From Gammaproteobacteria bacterium (GTDB lineage: Bacteria > Pseudomonadota > Gammaproteobacteria > SZUA-152): a DNA stretch of 64,000 nucleotides. The position numbers were made by a program, and so were the translations under genes. The stretch's first letter is position 1. Each line of letters opens with the position of its first letter. Of the stretch, positions 43,577 through 53,212 are shown one piece after another. The stretch covers positions 1-64,000 of the forward strand of contig JAOUJW010000022.1 in NCBI GenBank assembly GCA_029882975.1. The letters are read 5' to 3'. The notes beneath the pieces were generated by a model that searched no databases, was not told the DNA's origin, and saw nothing but the letters and a program-made list of their open reading frames with translations.

Positions 43577-46500
43577 ATGAGTTTTGACGATCCCGGCAAC
43601 GAATCCGGTAAAGAACAACCCGGCAGTCCGGCTGCCAAACCCGGTAAAACCAACTATTTGATGTTGATTCCCATTGTTGGGCTTTTGGCTGCTTTGTTTG
43701 CCTTGGTGAGCTACTTGGGGCCTGACACAAGTACCCAGTCGGTGACCCAAGACCCGGTGTGGAGCGAATACGTCAGTGCTCGCAGCAGCAGTCAAATTTC
43801 CGTAAAAGACCCCATTCGCATTCGTTTTGTTCATGATGTGGTCGCCGCAGATAAACTCAACACCCCGGTCAAAGAACGAATTCGAATTGAGCCGGGCATA
43901 GTGTTCAAAGCGCGCTTTATCAATCCGCGCGAAATAGAGATAAAACCCAATGCGGCTCTGCCGTCGGGGAAACGATTTACCGTAACGGTCAATACCGACG
44001 GTTTGGATAGTATTCCCAAGCAATTAAAAGAATACACTTTTGCCGTTTCCACCATCAGCCAAAACTATGAAATCCACATTGATGGTTTAAAAGCTCAATC
44101 GGGTAAAAAGAATCATTTGGTGGTCAGCGGGCGTTTGAGTACGGCGGATATTGTCTCGGATTCGGCTGTGGAGAAAATGCTGCAGGCCCGTTTTAATCAG
44201 CAAGCCTTAGCGATTACCTGGGTTCACAACGAAGACCAGAAACATCACGAATTTACCTTAGAAGCCGTTGAGCGTGCCAAGGAACCCGCTGAAATAAAAC
44301 TGCAATGGGAAGGAGGCCCCATTGGCGTTGCCACCTCGGGTTCGCGCAATATCAGTGTTCCGGCTTTGGGGGTGTTTAAAGTGACCTTTGCCAAGGTGGT
44401 GTACGGCAGCAGTCAAAAAATTGAGGTGCGGTTTTCGGACAGTTTGAATCCCAGGCAAAATGTTAAAGACCACATTCGCTTGGAGGGGCCGTTTACCACC
44501 CAAGTACAGGCTAATGTTCTCACGCTATATCCAGGGAATACCCTTATGGGGGCTGTGGCACTGGAAGTGGGGGACGCTATCCAAAACGAACACGGTGACA
44601 AGCTGGGCAGTGTGTTTCGTACCAGTCTTAACTTTACCAGCCAAAAACCGCAGGTAAAGTTTTCCGGTCGTGGTGTGATTTTGCCGGAAAACAAGTTTTT
44701 GGCCATTCCGTTTGAAGCCATGAACGTGCATTCGGTTCAGGTTACGGCGTTTCGTATCTATGAGCAAAACATCGGCCAGTTCTTGCAGTCCAATCAGTTG
44801 GATGGCAATAGCGAGTTGGAGCGGGTCGGTCGCTTTATCTGGCGCAAGACCATTAAGCTCACCGATGCCAAACCGGAAAGTTGGAACCGTTATTCTCTGG
44901 ATGCTACGGATTTATTGAAAAAACATCCGGGTGGTTTATTCCGTTTGACCTTATCCATCAATCGCGGTAATTCGCTTTACAGTTGTCCCGAGGAAGACAG
45001 CAATCAGGTAGTGCGTAAAGAAGCGGATTTTACCAACTACGAGGACTTAAATGTTGCAGAGTCCAGCAATTGGGAATTTGCCGAAACCTATTTTGGCCAG
45101 AATACCCAAAACGATTGGCGCGACCGACACAATCCCTGTAAAGATGCCTATTACCAATTAGCCAACAATGTGAGTGCGACTCGCAATTTTATGGCATCCA
45201 ATATTGGTATCATCGCCAAGCGGGATAAATCCGGCGTTATGCACCTGACGACTACGGATTTACGTACAGCAAAACCCCTGTCCGGCGTTAATATCGAACT
45301 GTATAACTTCCAAAATAACAAGATCCGTTCGCAACGCAGCGATGACAATGGTTTTGCTATCGTTAAAGATAATAAAACAAACAGCGCTACGCCTTTTTAC
45401 GCCAAAGCCCTAAAAGGCGATCAAGTGGGTTATCTCAAATTAAGCAGCGGGTCGGCTTTACCCGTGAGTCATTTTGATGTGGGTGGTCACAAACTGCAAC
45501 AAGGCGTTAAGGGTTTTATCTATGGGGAGCGCGGTGTGTGGCGTCCGGGGGACGAGGTCCATCTCACTTTCGTGCTGGAAGACAAACAAAAACTCTTGCC
45601 GGAAAAGCATCCGGTATCCCTGAGTCTTATTAACCCCAAGGGCCAATTGGTAAAGCAATTGAATAATGCTTCGCCAGTCGGCAAGTTTTATCGCTTTAGT
45701 TTTACAACCGACACGCAGGCACCTACGGGCAATTGGACAGCCCAAGCCAAATTGGGCGGTCGCATATTTACCAAGAAACTGAAAATTGAAACGGTGGTTC
45801 CTAATCGTTTGAAAATGGAGCTGCAAATGCCTTCCGAAACCTTGGTGGGCAATGACGGGGCCATCGAAGGGAAGCTATTTGCGCAATGGCTGCACGGTGC
45901 CACGGCCGCCGGACTCAAAGCGGACATAGAGGTTCGGTTTGCGCCCACCACCACTCGATTCGGACGATTTCAAGACTTCAATTTTGACGATCCGGTACGC
46001 GAGTTCAATGAAGGCACATTGAGCTTTTTGGAAGGGGTGTTGGATCAAGAAGGCTATTTAAATTTTAACAAAGAACTCAAAACCCGCAGTGATGCGCCGG
46101 GAATGTTGAATGCCTATTTTAACACCCGCGTATTTGAAGAGAGCGGGGCTTTTAGTACCAGTTCCAGTCGTTTTACGTATCATCCCTTTAATCAGTACGT
46201 GGGTGTCAAACTGCCCAAAGGAGATCCCAGCCGCGGCATGCTGTTAACGGATGTGGATCATGCGGTGGAAATCGCCACCCTGGATGCCAAAGGCAACCCT
46301 GTGGCGGTAAAAGATGTGGAAGTCTCTTTGTACAAAATCCATTGGCGCTGGTGGTGGGAAAAAGGTGCAGATTCTCTGGCCCAATATGCCAGCGCCAGTC
46401 AACATCAACGTCTGCAACAGGGCAGTATCAGCACCGATAAAGACGGTAAAGGTCAGTGGACTCTGAACATCAAATACCCGGACTGGGGCCGTTACCTGGT

Positions 46501-49276
46501 GCGAGCCTGTAACAAGGACGACAGCGCTGGTACCAGCAATCGTTCCGCTGATCGTTCCAAGGCCGGCGGCAAACACTGCACCGGTAAAATCGTCTATATC
46601 GACTGGCCGGGATGGGCCGGGCGCGCCCAGGAACAATCCGGTCCCGGTGCCAGTGTGCTCAATCTGTCGGTAGAGAAGCAACAATACCAGGTAGGGGAAA
46701 CCGCCGTAATTAACTTGCCGCCGGCGACGCAAGGGCGAGCCTTATTGAGTCTGGAAACGGGAAGCCATATTTTGCAACAGCGTTGGTTGCAATTGTCTAA
46801 AGACAAAAATCGTTTTGAAGTACCGGTGACCGCCGCGATGGCGCCCAATGTCTATGTGAGTGTTACTTTGATTCAGCCGCACCAGGACAAAAACAACGAC
46901 CGGCCCATACGCCTTTATGGTGTTGTGCCGATCCAAGTGAATGATCCGCAGACTCGCTTAGAGCCACAACTACAAGCCGCCGATGAATGGGCGCCCCATG
47001 CCCAGGTGGATGTGTCTGTCTCAGAAGCCAAAGGTCGACCCATGACTTACACTCTGGCCATGGTGGATGAGGGCTTGTTGGGTTTAACCGCGTTTAAAAC
47101 GCCCGATTTACACCAACATTTTTATAAAAAAGAAGCCTTGGGAATTACCACTTGGGATTTGTATGACCAGGTCTTAAACGCCTATGGCGGTGATTTGGAA
47201 CGATTGCTGGCCCTGGGCGGCGGTGAGGACGGTGCTGATAAAGAGGCCAAAGAAAAACGTCGTTTCCCACCGGTGGTGCAGTTTTTTGGTCCCTTTCAGC
47301 TTAAGGCCAAAGAAAGTGCCAATCATGCCATCAAATTGCCGGGATACATTGGTGCGGTGCGATTGATGGTGGTCGCGGCCCATGACAGCAGCTACGGTTT
47401 GGTGGATAAATCCGTATATGTACGCCAACCGGTCATGGTATTGCCCACGGCGCCACGGGTGATTGGTGCTGAAGAGGACTTTACCTTACCGGTTTCTGTG
47501 TTTGTCAGTGATCCTGAGGTAAAACAAGTGCAAGTGCAGATCAAAACCGACGACTATTTTTCCGTGAACGGTGAGGACAAGATTTCTTTGTCCTTCAACA
47601 AAACCGGTGATCAAATCGGGTTTCTGCGGTTACACGCCGGTGCCAAGATCGGTAAGGGAAAAATCAGCGTGTTGGCTCAAAGTGGCAAACACAAAGCGGA
47701 AGCGCAGATCCATCTCAGCGTCAGAGCGCCCAACCCACCCACCACCCAGCATGTACATAAGGAATTAAAACCCGGTGAAAGTTGGACTCATAAAGTGGTG
47801 CCTTTTGGTTTGGAAAACACCAATGAAATATCCATGGACGTGTCCTCACTGCCGTCCATGAATCTGGACAGTCGCTTAAAGTATTTGCTGCGCTACCCTT
47901 TCGGGTGCCTGGAGCAAACCACGTCCTCCGTGTTTCCGCAATTGTATTTAAAAGACATTGTGCGCCTGGATGAGCAGGAAAAACATAGAGTGGACAACCA
48001 TATTCATGTGGCGATCGACAAGATTCAACGGTTTCAACACGCAGACGGCAGTTTTTATTACTGGCCGGGAGGCGGGCGTTACAGTTCCTGGTCCAACAGC
48101 TATGCCGGACATTTTCTGGTAGAAGCGGAAAAACGCGGCTACTTTATGCCCGGAGACATGTTGGAAAAATGGTACGCGAATCAGGCCCAACGTGCCGCGG
48201 GCTGGACCAGCGGTGATGATCAATCGGCTTTGGATCAAGCGTATCGTTTGTATACCCTGGCATTGGCCAATCGCGCTGAATTGGGCGCTATGAATCGGTT
48301 GCGGGAACACAGCGGTTTAAATGATACTTCTCGCTGGTATCTGGGTGCGGCGTATATGCTGTCCGGACAACCGCAAGCGGCAGAGGAACTCATTAACCGC
48401 TTGGGTTTGGAGTTCAGCGACTATTCCTACCCCAATCACAGTTTTGGTTCCGCCATGCGAGACAAAGCCGTGGCCTTGAATACCTTGGTGTTGATGCAGC
48501 GGGATGAAGCGGCGTTACAACTGATTCGGGAAATATCCAAATCCCTGGCCTCGGATCATTGGTATAGCACCCAATCTGTCGCTTATGCTTTGTCATCCAT
48601 TGGTCGCTACGTTGGTGCTAATGCTGATGCCAGTTCTGGTGCCAATGCCGATTCCAAGGTTTTGAGTTTGACCCAGCGTTGGGGCGATCAAGAACAAAGC
48701 CTGCAATGGAATAAGCCCGTGCTTAAACACGCTTTGGATAATGTCGCCACCGCCGGTACGGAACTGAGCTTAAGCAATCCCAATCAACGCCCCTTGTTTG
48801 TGACGCTGAACATGAGCGGGATTCCCAAAGCCGGATCGGAACAGGCCTATGAGCGCAGTTTGGCTTTGCAGGTAAAATACACCGATGCTAACGGCGATGC
48901 TCTGAGCGTAGAGCAACTGAAACAGGGAACAGATGCGCGCATAGAAGTGCGGGTCACCAATACCGCCGGCCATAAGCTGGATAATCTGGCCTTGTCACAT
49001 ATTCTGCCGGCCGGTTGGGAGATTAAAAACGAACGCATGTCCGCCGGCGAAGACGACGCGGTGCTGCTCAATAGCGCGATGGATTATCGCGATATTCGTG
49101 ATGATCGCGTCTATACCTTTTTCAACCTGGAAAACAATGAAGAAAAGGTATTCACCATTGTGTTTAATGCGGCTTATGCGGGTAAATACTATCTACCGGG
49201 CATATTGGTGGAAGACATGTACGACGCCAAGAAACAAGCCCGCAGCAAGGGGCAGTGGGTGGAAGTGGTTCGCTAA
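43577..49276 (+). CDS. Bacterial alpha-2-macroglobulin with thioester
   Basis: 1899 residues, longer than E. coli YfhM (1653). After a short cytoplasmic tail there is one membrane segment (YLMLIPIVGLLAALFALVSYL); there is no lipobox, unlike YfhM. The large periplasmic part has MG-type beta modules and an MG7-like segment YGERGVWRPGDEVHLTFVL. The thioester loop CLEQ is intact (Cys1444 in YPFGCLEQTTSS), followed by an alpha-alpha barrel (YWPGGGRYSSW). These proteins are thought to trap foreign proteases in the periplasm through covalent thioester bonds. The next gene is pbpC, the usual partner that repairs the cell wall. Confidence 0.95.
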   Translation: MSFDDPGNESGKEQPGSPAAKPGKTNYLMLIPIVGLLAALFALVSYLGPDTSTQSVTQDPVWSEYVSARSSSQISVKDPIRIRFVHDVVAADKLNTPVKERIRIEPGIVFKARFINPREIEIKPNAALPSGKRFTVTVNTDGLDSIPKQLKEYTFAVSTISQNYEIHIDGLKAQSGKKNHLVVSGRLSTADIVSDSAVEKMLQARFNQQALAITWVHNEDQKHHEFTLEAVERAKEPAEIKLQWEGGPIGVATSGSRNISVPALGVFKVTFAKVVYGSSQKIEVRFSDSLNPRQNVKDHIRLEGPFTTQVQANVLTLYPGNTLMGAVALEVGDAIQNEHGDKLGSVFRTSLNFTSQKPQVKFSGRGVILPENKFLAIPFEAMNVHSVQVTAFRIYEQNIGQFLQSNQLDGNSELERVGRFIWRKTIKLTDAKPESWNRYSLDATDLLKKHPGGLFRLTLSINRGNSLYSCPEEDSNQVVRKEADFTNYEDLNVAESSNWEFAETYFGQNTQNDWRDRHNPCKDAYYQLANNVSATRNFMASNIGIIAKRDKSGVMHLTTTDLRTAKPLSGVNIELYNFQNNKIRSQRSDDNGFAIVKDNKTNSATPFYAKALKGDQVGYLKLSSGSALPVSHFDVGGHKLQQGVKGFIYGERGVWRPGDEVHLTFVLEDKQKLLPEKHPVSLSLINPKGQLVKQLNNASPVGKFYRFSFTTDTQAPTGNWTAQAKLGGRIFTKKLKIETVVPNRLKMELQMPSETLVGNDGAIEGKLFAQWLHGATAAGLKADIEVRFAPTTTRFGRFQDFNFDDPVREFNEGTLSFLEGVLDQEGYLNFNKELKTRSDAPGMLNAYFNTRVFEESGAFSTSSSRFTYHPFNQYVGVKLPKGDPSRGMLLTDVDHAVEIATLDAKGNPVAVKDVEVSLYKIHWRWWWEKGADSLAQYASASQHQRLQQGSISTDKDGKGQWTLNIKYPDWGRYLVRACNKDDSAGTSNRSADRSKAGGKHCTGKIVYIDWPGWAGRAQEQSGPGASVLNLSVEKQQYQVGETAVINLPPATQGRALLSLETGSHILQQRWLQLSKDKNRFEVPVTAAMAPNVYVSVTLIQPHQDKNNDRPIRLYGVVPIQVNDPQTRLEPQLQAADEWAPHAQVDVSVSEAKGRPMTYTLAMVDEGLLGLTAFKTPDLHQHFYKKEALGITTWDLYDQVLNAYGGDLERLLALGGGEDGADKEAKEKRRFPPVVQFFGPFQLKAKESANHAIKLPGYIGAVRLMVVAAHDSSYGLVDKSVYVRQPVMVLPTAPRVIGAEEDFTLPVSVFVSDPEVKQVQVQIKTDDYFSVNGEDKISLSFNKTGDQIGFLRLHAGAKIGKGKISVLAQSGKHKAEAQIHLSVRAPNPPTTQHVHKELKPGESWTHKVVPFGLENTNEISMDVSSLPSMNLDSRLKYLLRYPFGCLEQTTSSVFPQLYLKDIVRLDEQEKHRVDNHIHVAIDKIQRFQHADGSFYYWPGGGRYSSWSNSYAGHFLVEAEKRGYFMPGDMLEKWYANQAQRAAGWTSGDDQSALDQAYRLYTLALANRAELGAMNRLREHSGLNDTSRWYLGAAYMLSGQPQAAEELINRLGLEFSDYSYPNHSFGSAMRDKAVALNTLVLMQRDEAALQLIREISKSLASDHWYSTQSVAYALSSIGRYVGANADASSGANADSKVLSLTQRWGDQEQSLQWNKPVLKHALDNVATAGTELSLSNPNQRPLFVTLNMSGIPKAGSEQAYERSLALQVKYTDANGDALSVEQLKQGTDARIEVRVTNTAGHKLDNLALSHILPAGWEIKNERMSAGEDDAVLLNSAMDYRDIRDDRVYTFFNLENNEEKVFTIVFNAAYAGKYYLPGILVEDMYDAKKQARSKGQWVEVVR

Positions 49277-49314
49277 GCAAAAGCGCAAGAGCCAAAAGAG
49301 TATAAGAGTAAGCC

Positions 49315-51720
49315 ATGGTGCTGAAACTACCTAAAGTACGCATAGCGACAGCGGTATTGACACTGCCTGCCTTGGCAGCAATCGCGCTGTTGTCGTGCGT
49401 GCTTGCTTACGGGTTCAGCTTGCGTATGAGTTTACCGCCGGGTCTGTTTAACGACCCGGTTTCTCCCGTGCTCTTGAGCCGCGAAGGTAAACTGCTGGGG
49501 GCTTCCATCGCTGCAGATCAGCAATGGCGTTTTCCGGCTACGGAACGGGTGCCGCAAAAGTTTAAGACTGCGTTGTTAACTTTTGAAGACAAACGTTTTG
49601 ACTCCCACTGGGGAGTGGATCTGTTGGCCTTGGGTAGGGCTATGCGTCAAAACATCAACAAGGGCAGGGTAGTCAGTGGTGCCAGTACCTTAACCATGCA
49701 AGTGATTCGGTTGGCGCGTAAGAACCCGCGTCGAACTCTGCTGGAAAAAATCAAGGAAATGCTGCTGGCCTCGCGGTTGGAGTGGTCATACGATAAAGAT
49801 GAGATATTGGCCCTGTATGCGGCGAACGCGCCCTTCGGGGGTAATATTGTGGGATTGGAAGCGGCGGCCTGGCGTTATTTCGGTCGCAGTGCGCAACAAC
49901 TGAGTTGGGCAGAAAGTGCCATGTTAGCGGTTTTACCGAACAACCCCGCCAGCATGCATCCCGGTCGTAATCGCAATGAACTAACCCAAAAACGCAACCG
50001 TTTATTACAGCGACTGCAGGAAAATGGCGTTTTGGACGCAATGCAATTGCAGTTGGCACAGGCGGAACCCCTGGTACAAAAACCCCGGCCTTTGCCACGT
50101 TTGGCACCGCATCTATTGGCCACCTTAAAAACCCGTTATCCCAACACATCGCAGTTTCGAACAACCGTCAATTATGCGCGTCAAAACCGCTTGAACGACT
50201 TGGTTGCCAATCATGCTTTATGGTTGGCGCCGCAGGGCATTCACAACGCGGCCGTACTGGTTTTGGATAACCGCTCCTTTGAAGTGGTGGCTTATGCCGG
50301 TAACAGTCCCGCCAGCGGAAAACACAAAGGTCATGCGGTGGACTTAATCCATCGTCCTCGCAGCACCGGTAGTATTCTAAAACCGCTGTTGTTTGCCGGC
50401 ATGCTGCAAAGCGGTGAAATCGTATCCACATCCTTAGTTCCCGATGTGCCGGCTCGTTTTAATGGCTATCGCCCGGAGAACTATGATCGCAGTTATCGCG
50501 GTGCGGTGCCTGCCAAAGAAGCGCTGGCGCGCTCCCTAAATATTCCCGCCGTGTTAATGTTGCAACGTCACGGTATCGGTAAGTTTTATGATTTTTTACA
50601 ACGCATGGGCATGAGTACTTTGTTTCGCTCGCCGGACGGTTATGGGCTTACCCTTATACTGGGTGGTGCCGAGGGGTCTTTATGGGAACTGACCCAGATG
50701 TACGCCAATATGGCTTATATAGCCCGACAAGACCAACGCCACTACGATCGCAACTATTTGCAAGCAAAAGTATTACAGAGTCAAAACACACAGGGTCAAT
50801 ATCCTTGGGAAATTCAAGCCGGTGCCGCCTGGCTGACCCTGCAGGCTCTTAACGATGTGAACCGACCCGGTGAGGAAAACAATTGGCGCAGTTTTTCCAG
50901 TTCGCAAAAAATTGCCTGGAAAACCGGAACCAGCTACGGTTTACGCGACGCCTGGGCCATCGGCAGTAACCAACGCTACACCGTTGGGGTTTGGGTGGGT
51001 AATGCGGACGGGGAAGGCAAGGCCGGGTTGACCGGGTTAAGCGCTGCAGCACCTTTATTATTTGATGTGTTTAACAGCCTGCCGCAAACGCCCTGGTTTA
51101 GCAAACCCGAGGCTTTGCTTAAGCAAGTGAGCGTGTGTAAAAAAGACGGCTTATTGTCCAATGGGCATTGCCAGACAGAAGCCCAATGGGCACCGGTGGA
51201 GGCACCGTTTCAACAAGTGAGCCGTCGCTTTAAGCGAGTGCACTTGGATACTCAGGGTCAATGGCAGGTTCACAGTCGTTGTGAAAGCACCGCCAACATG
51301 CAACATCGTAACTGGTTTGTATTACCCCCGGTGCAGGCCTTTTACTATAAACATCATCATCTGGATTACAAACCGTTGCCGGATTTTCGGGCCGACTGTC
51401 GCCAGGTAAGTGCGGGATTCAATACTTTTGAAATTCTATCCCCGCAAGTCGGAGCCCAAATCTACATTCCCGTGGATTTGGGTGAACGCCGGGAAAAAAC
51501 TCTGCTGGAAGCCAAGCACAAAGACTCCGAAGCCACCTTGTATTGGCATCTCAACGAAGAATACCTGGGAGAAACCCAAGTGTTTCACCAGATGGCCGTA
51601 GATCTAACACCGGGTAAATACCGACTGACTATTGTGGATCAGAATGGGGCGGAGCAACACCGCCGGTTTGAAATACTGGGATTAACACGGGTGGCTGAGT
51701 CAAACGTGATGTTGCCATAG
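49315..51720 (+). CDS. pbpC: Penicillin-binding protein 1C
   Basis: 801 residues, bifunctional class A PBP of the 1C type. An N-terminal membrane anchor (VLTLPALAAIALLSCVLAYGF) precedes the glycosyltransferase domain with FEDKRFDSHWGVD and ASTLTMQV. The transpeptidase domain follows, with SILK (catalytic Ser in STGSILKP) and KTGT in WKTGTSYGLRDAW. The C-terminal domain (about 700-800) is the BiPBP_C module, found only in PBP1C. The gene starts 38 bases after the alpha-2-macroglobulin stop, and the two are a well-known functional pair. A terminator-like hairpin lies downstream. Confidence 0.96.
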   Translation: MVLKLPKVRIATAVLTLPALAAIALLSCVLAYGFSLRMSLPPGLFNDPVSPVLLSREGKLLGASIAADQQWRFPATERVPQKFKTALLTFEDKRFDSHWGVDLLALGRAMRQNINKGRVVSGASTLTMQVIRLARKNPRRTLLEKIKEMLLASRLEWSYDKDEILALYAANAPFGGNIVGLEAAAWRYFGRSAQQLSWAESAMLAVLPNNPASMHPGRNRNELTQKRNRLLQRLQENGVLDAMQLQLAQAEPLVQKPRPLPRLAPHLLATLKTRYPNTSQFRTTVNYARQNRLNDLVANHALWLAPQGIHNAAVLVLDNRSFEVVAYAGNSPASGKHKGHAVDLIHRPRSTGSILKPLLFAGMLQSGEIVSTSLVPDVPARFNGYRPENYDRSYRGAVPAKEALARSLNIPAVLMLQRHGIGKFYDFLQRMGMSTLFRSPDGYGLTLILGGAEGSLWELTQMYANMAYIARQDQRHYDRNYLQAKVLQSQNTQGQYPWEIQAGAAWLTLQALNDVNRPGEENNWRSFSSSQKIAWKTGTSYGLRDAWAIGSNQRYTVGVWVGNADGEGKAGLTGLSAAAPLLFDVFNSLPQTPWFSKPEALLKQVSVCKKDGLLSNGHCQTEAQWAPVEAPFQQVSRRFKRVHLDTQGQWQVHSRCESTANMQHRNWFVLPPVQAFYYKHHHLDYKPLPDFRADCRQVSAGFNTFEILSPQVGAQIYIPVDLGERREKTLLEAKHKDSEATLYWHLNEEYLGETQVFHQMAVDLTPGKYRLTIVDQNGAEQHRRFEILGLTRVAESNVMLP

Positions 51721-51737
51721 TCTTGTTGAAAACAGAA

Positions 51738-51760
51738 ACCCCCAGGCATTGGTCGGGGGT
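51738..51760. terminator. Terminator-like hairpin after pbpC
   Basis: ACCCCC pairs with GGGGGT around an 11-base loop. On the plus strand it is followed by CTAATAGATTTT; on the minus strand by TTTCTGTTTT. It could terminate in both directions between the converging units. Confidence 0.6.
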
Positions 51761-51790
51761 CTAATAGATTTTCAATTGCGTGTAATAGAT

Positions 51791-52036
51791 CTATTCACTG
51801 AGCATGATTCTTCCGCCGATGGAACCGATCAAGAACTGTTCCCCAAGTCGTTGTAAAGCTCGACCATGGATCAACCGGGTATTTAGGTCCAGCCCGTAGA
51901 TTCCGTATTCAAAAGAAAGCAAGCGACCCTTGTCATCGGCTGCGTAGGCCACGCCTTGATCCACGACAACGTCAGGGTAACAAACATTTACCCGGTCCAT
52001 TCCATAGTATTCATGTCCATGAATGTTGTTTTTCAT
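51791..52036 (-). CDS. Small hypothetical ORF, possible beta-propeller repeat fragment
   Basis: 81 residues. The composition is protein-like, and the segment DVVVDQGVAYAADDKGRLLSF resembles one blade of a PQQ-type beta-propeller (BamB-like). There is no signal peptide and no clear Shine-Dalgarno, and an in-frame TAA directly precedes the ATG. It may be a decayed remnant of a longer propeller gene rather than a working gene. Confidence 0.35.
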   Translation of the reverse strand: MKNNIHGHEYYGMDRVNVCYPDVVVDQGVAYAADDKGRLLSFEYGIYGLDLNTRLIHGRALQRLGEQFLIGSIGGRIMLSE

Positions 52037-52288
52037 TTACGCCACACCGATTATCCGCCGGACGATCCGTTCAAAGAAGATTGCCTAAAAAAAGATAAAT
52101 AAACAATATATGGATGGGAGAAAAGAGGCTGATTCACCCAACATTCAGGTGGCATTGTTCGCTCCATCTACTGCGGGTATTAGGAAAACAGGTTGGGGAA
52201 AAGCACTAGCAGAGAAAAAGCGTTTCCGCCCGCTGTAACAGCGGGCGGAACTCAGGTCGCCGCGAGTGGGCGGAACACTAGGTAGAGA
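52037..52288. other. Intergenic region upstream of the small ORF
   Basis: AT-rich on the left and GC-rich on the right. It contains the strong hairpin at 52224-52250 and a partial second copy of GGGCGGAAC (52269-52277). No gene seen apart from a 29-codon plus-strand reading that I do not trust. Confidence 0.45.
52224..52250 (-). terminator. Strong terminator of the OmpA-like gene
   Basis: A perfect 12-pair stem (TTCCGCCCGCTG with CAGCGGGCGGAA) has a three-base loop. On the minus strand it is followed by ACGCTTTTTCTC. It lies about 40 bases after the stop of the OmpA-like gene. Confidence 0.85.
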
Positions 52289-53026
52289 CTAATAGGAGCT
52301 GACAACTAAATCGGACGGTACTGTTGCTTCTTCGTATTTAAATTCCACCCGACGGTTTTCTTTCCAATTATTTTCCTCGTGCAATGGAAAGGATTCGCCA
52401 TAATTGTTTACGGTAATCAAATCGCTGCTGACACCGTATTGCAACAGAATGTTGACAACTTTCTCAGCGCGTTTTTCGCTGAGCTTGTAATTATAAGCGG
52501 CAGATCCTTGGGCATCGGAGTGAGCCTCCAGAACCAAGTGTAAGCCGGGGTTGTTCATCAGATAAGTGGCGTGTTGCTGTAATATTTCCAGATCATCAGC
52601 GGATATTTCGGTTTGATTGGCGTCAAAATGAAATCGAGATTTTTCCGGTGTCTCCGTTAAGATCCGTTCCGGCTGTGACAGCTTGACTTCCATTAAGCCG
52701 GATTCCTCTGCTGTTTCTGAGCTAATGTCTGCGATGGTTTCCTCGGCGCTAACAATGGTATCGCTGACAATGGTATCGCTGACAATGGCATCGTTGATAA
52801 TGGTTTCCTCGACCTGGGGGATGGCAACCGTGTCTGAGAAATCATTAACGGTGGAGGTTTCGGTGCTCACCAGGTCTTCATGTTGGGTAGTTTCAACAGC
52901 AGTGATGTTTTCCGATTTCATGGAAAGTGAGGTCTTGGAACCATTTCCGGCACACCCAATGGCCAGCACTAAGGGTAGAACGGTAAAAGCGCTTGCTTTC
53001 AAAATGCTTGAAGGTTTAAGTTTCAT
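52289..53026 (-). CDS. OmpA-family peptidoglycan-associated lipoprotein
   Basis: 245 residues. A signal peptide with lipobox AIGC suggests lipidation (Cys25). A Ser/Thr/Glu-rich spacer follows (about 30-120), then a C-terminal OmpA domain (about 130-235) with FHFDANQTEIS, LVLEAHSDAQGS, LSEKRAEKVVNIL and NRRVEF. The key Asp and Arg residues that bind diaminopimelate appear present. It would tether the outer membrane to the cell wall, like Pal-type proteins. Within the spacer the DNA has four 15-base tandem repeats (52752-52811), giving repeated (S/N)DTIV units. Confidence 0.92.
   Translation of the reverse strand: MKLKPSSILKASAFTVLPLVLAIGCAGNGSKTSLSMKSENITAVETTQHEDLVSTETSTVNDFSDTVAIPQVEETIINDAIVSDTIVSDTIVSAEETIADISSETAEESGLMEVKLSQPERILTETPEKSRFHFDANQTEISADDLEILQQHATYLMNNPGLHLVLEAHSDAQGSAAYNYKLSEKRAEKVVNILLQYGVSSDLITVNNYGESFPLHEENNWKENRRVEFKYEEATVPSDLVVSSY
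52752..52811. repeat. 15-base in-frame tandem repeats in the OmpA-like gene
   Basis: Four units: two identical ACAATGGTATCGCTG copies, then ACAATGGCATCGTTG and ATAATGGTTTCCTCG. Because the unit is five codons, copy-number change would alter spacer length without breaking the frame. Confidence 0.8.
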
Positions 53027-53212
53027 GATGGTGTCTCCTGTTTTACTGTGAATAGAAAGAGCGGTTGCTTAACAGTAATTAAACACAGGAAATATAGAGA
53101 CACACGAAATCGTTAGTGACAATAGGGCGATAGATTGTGACAAAATATGACAGAACGGCTTTTTAGCCTCCATTTGGAGGCGTGCTCTCAAAGGGGGAAT
53201 GGAAACCGTTGT

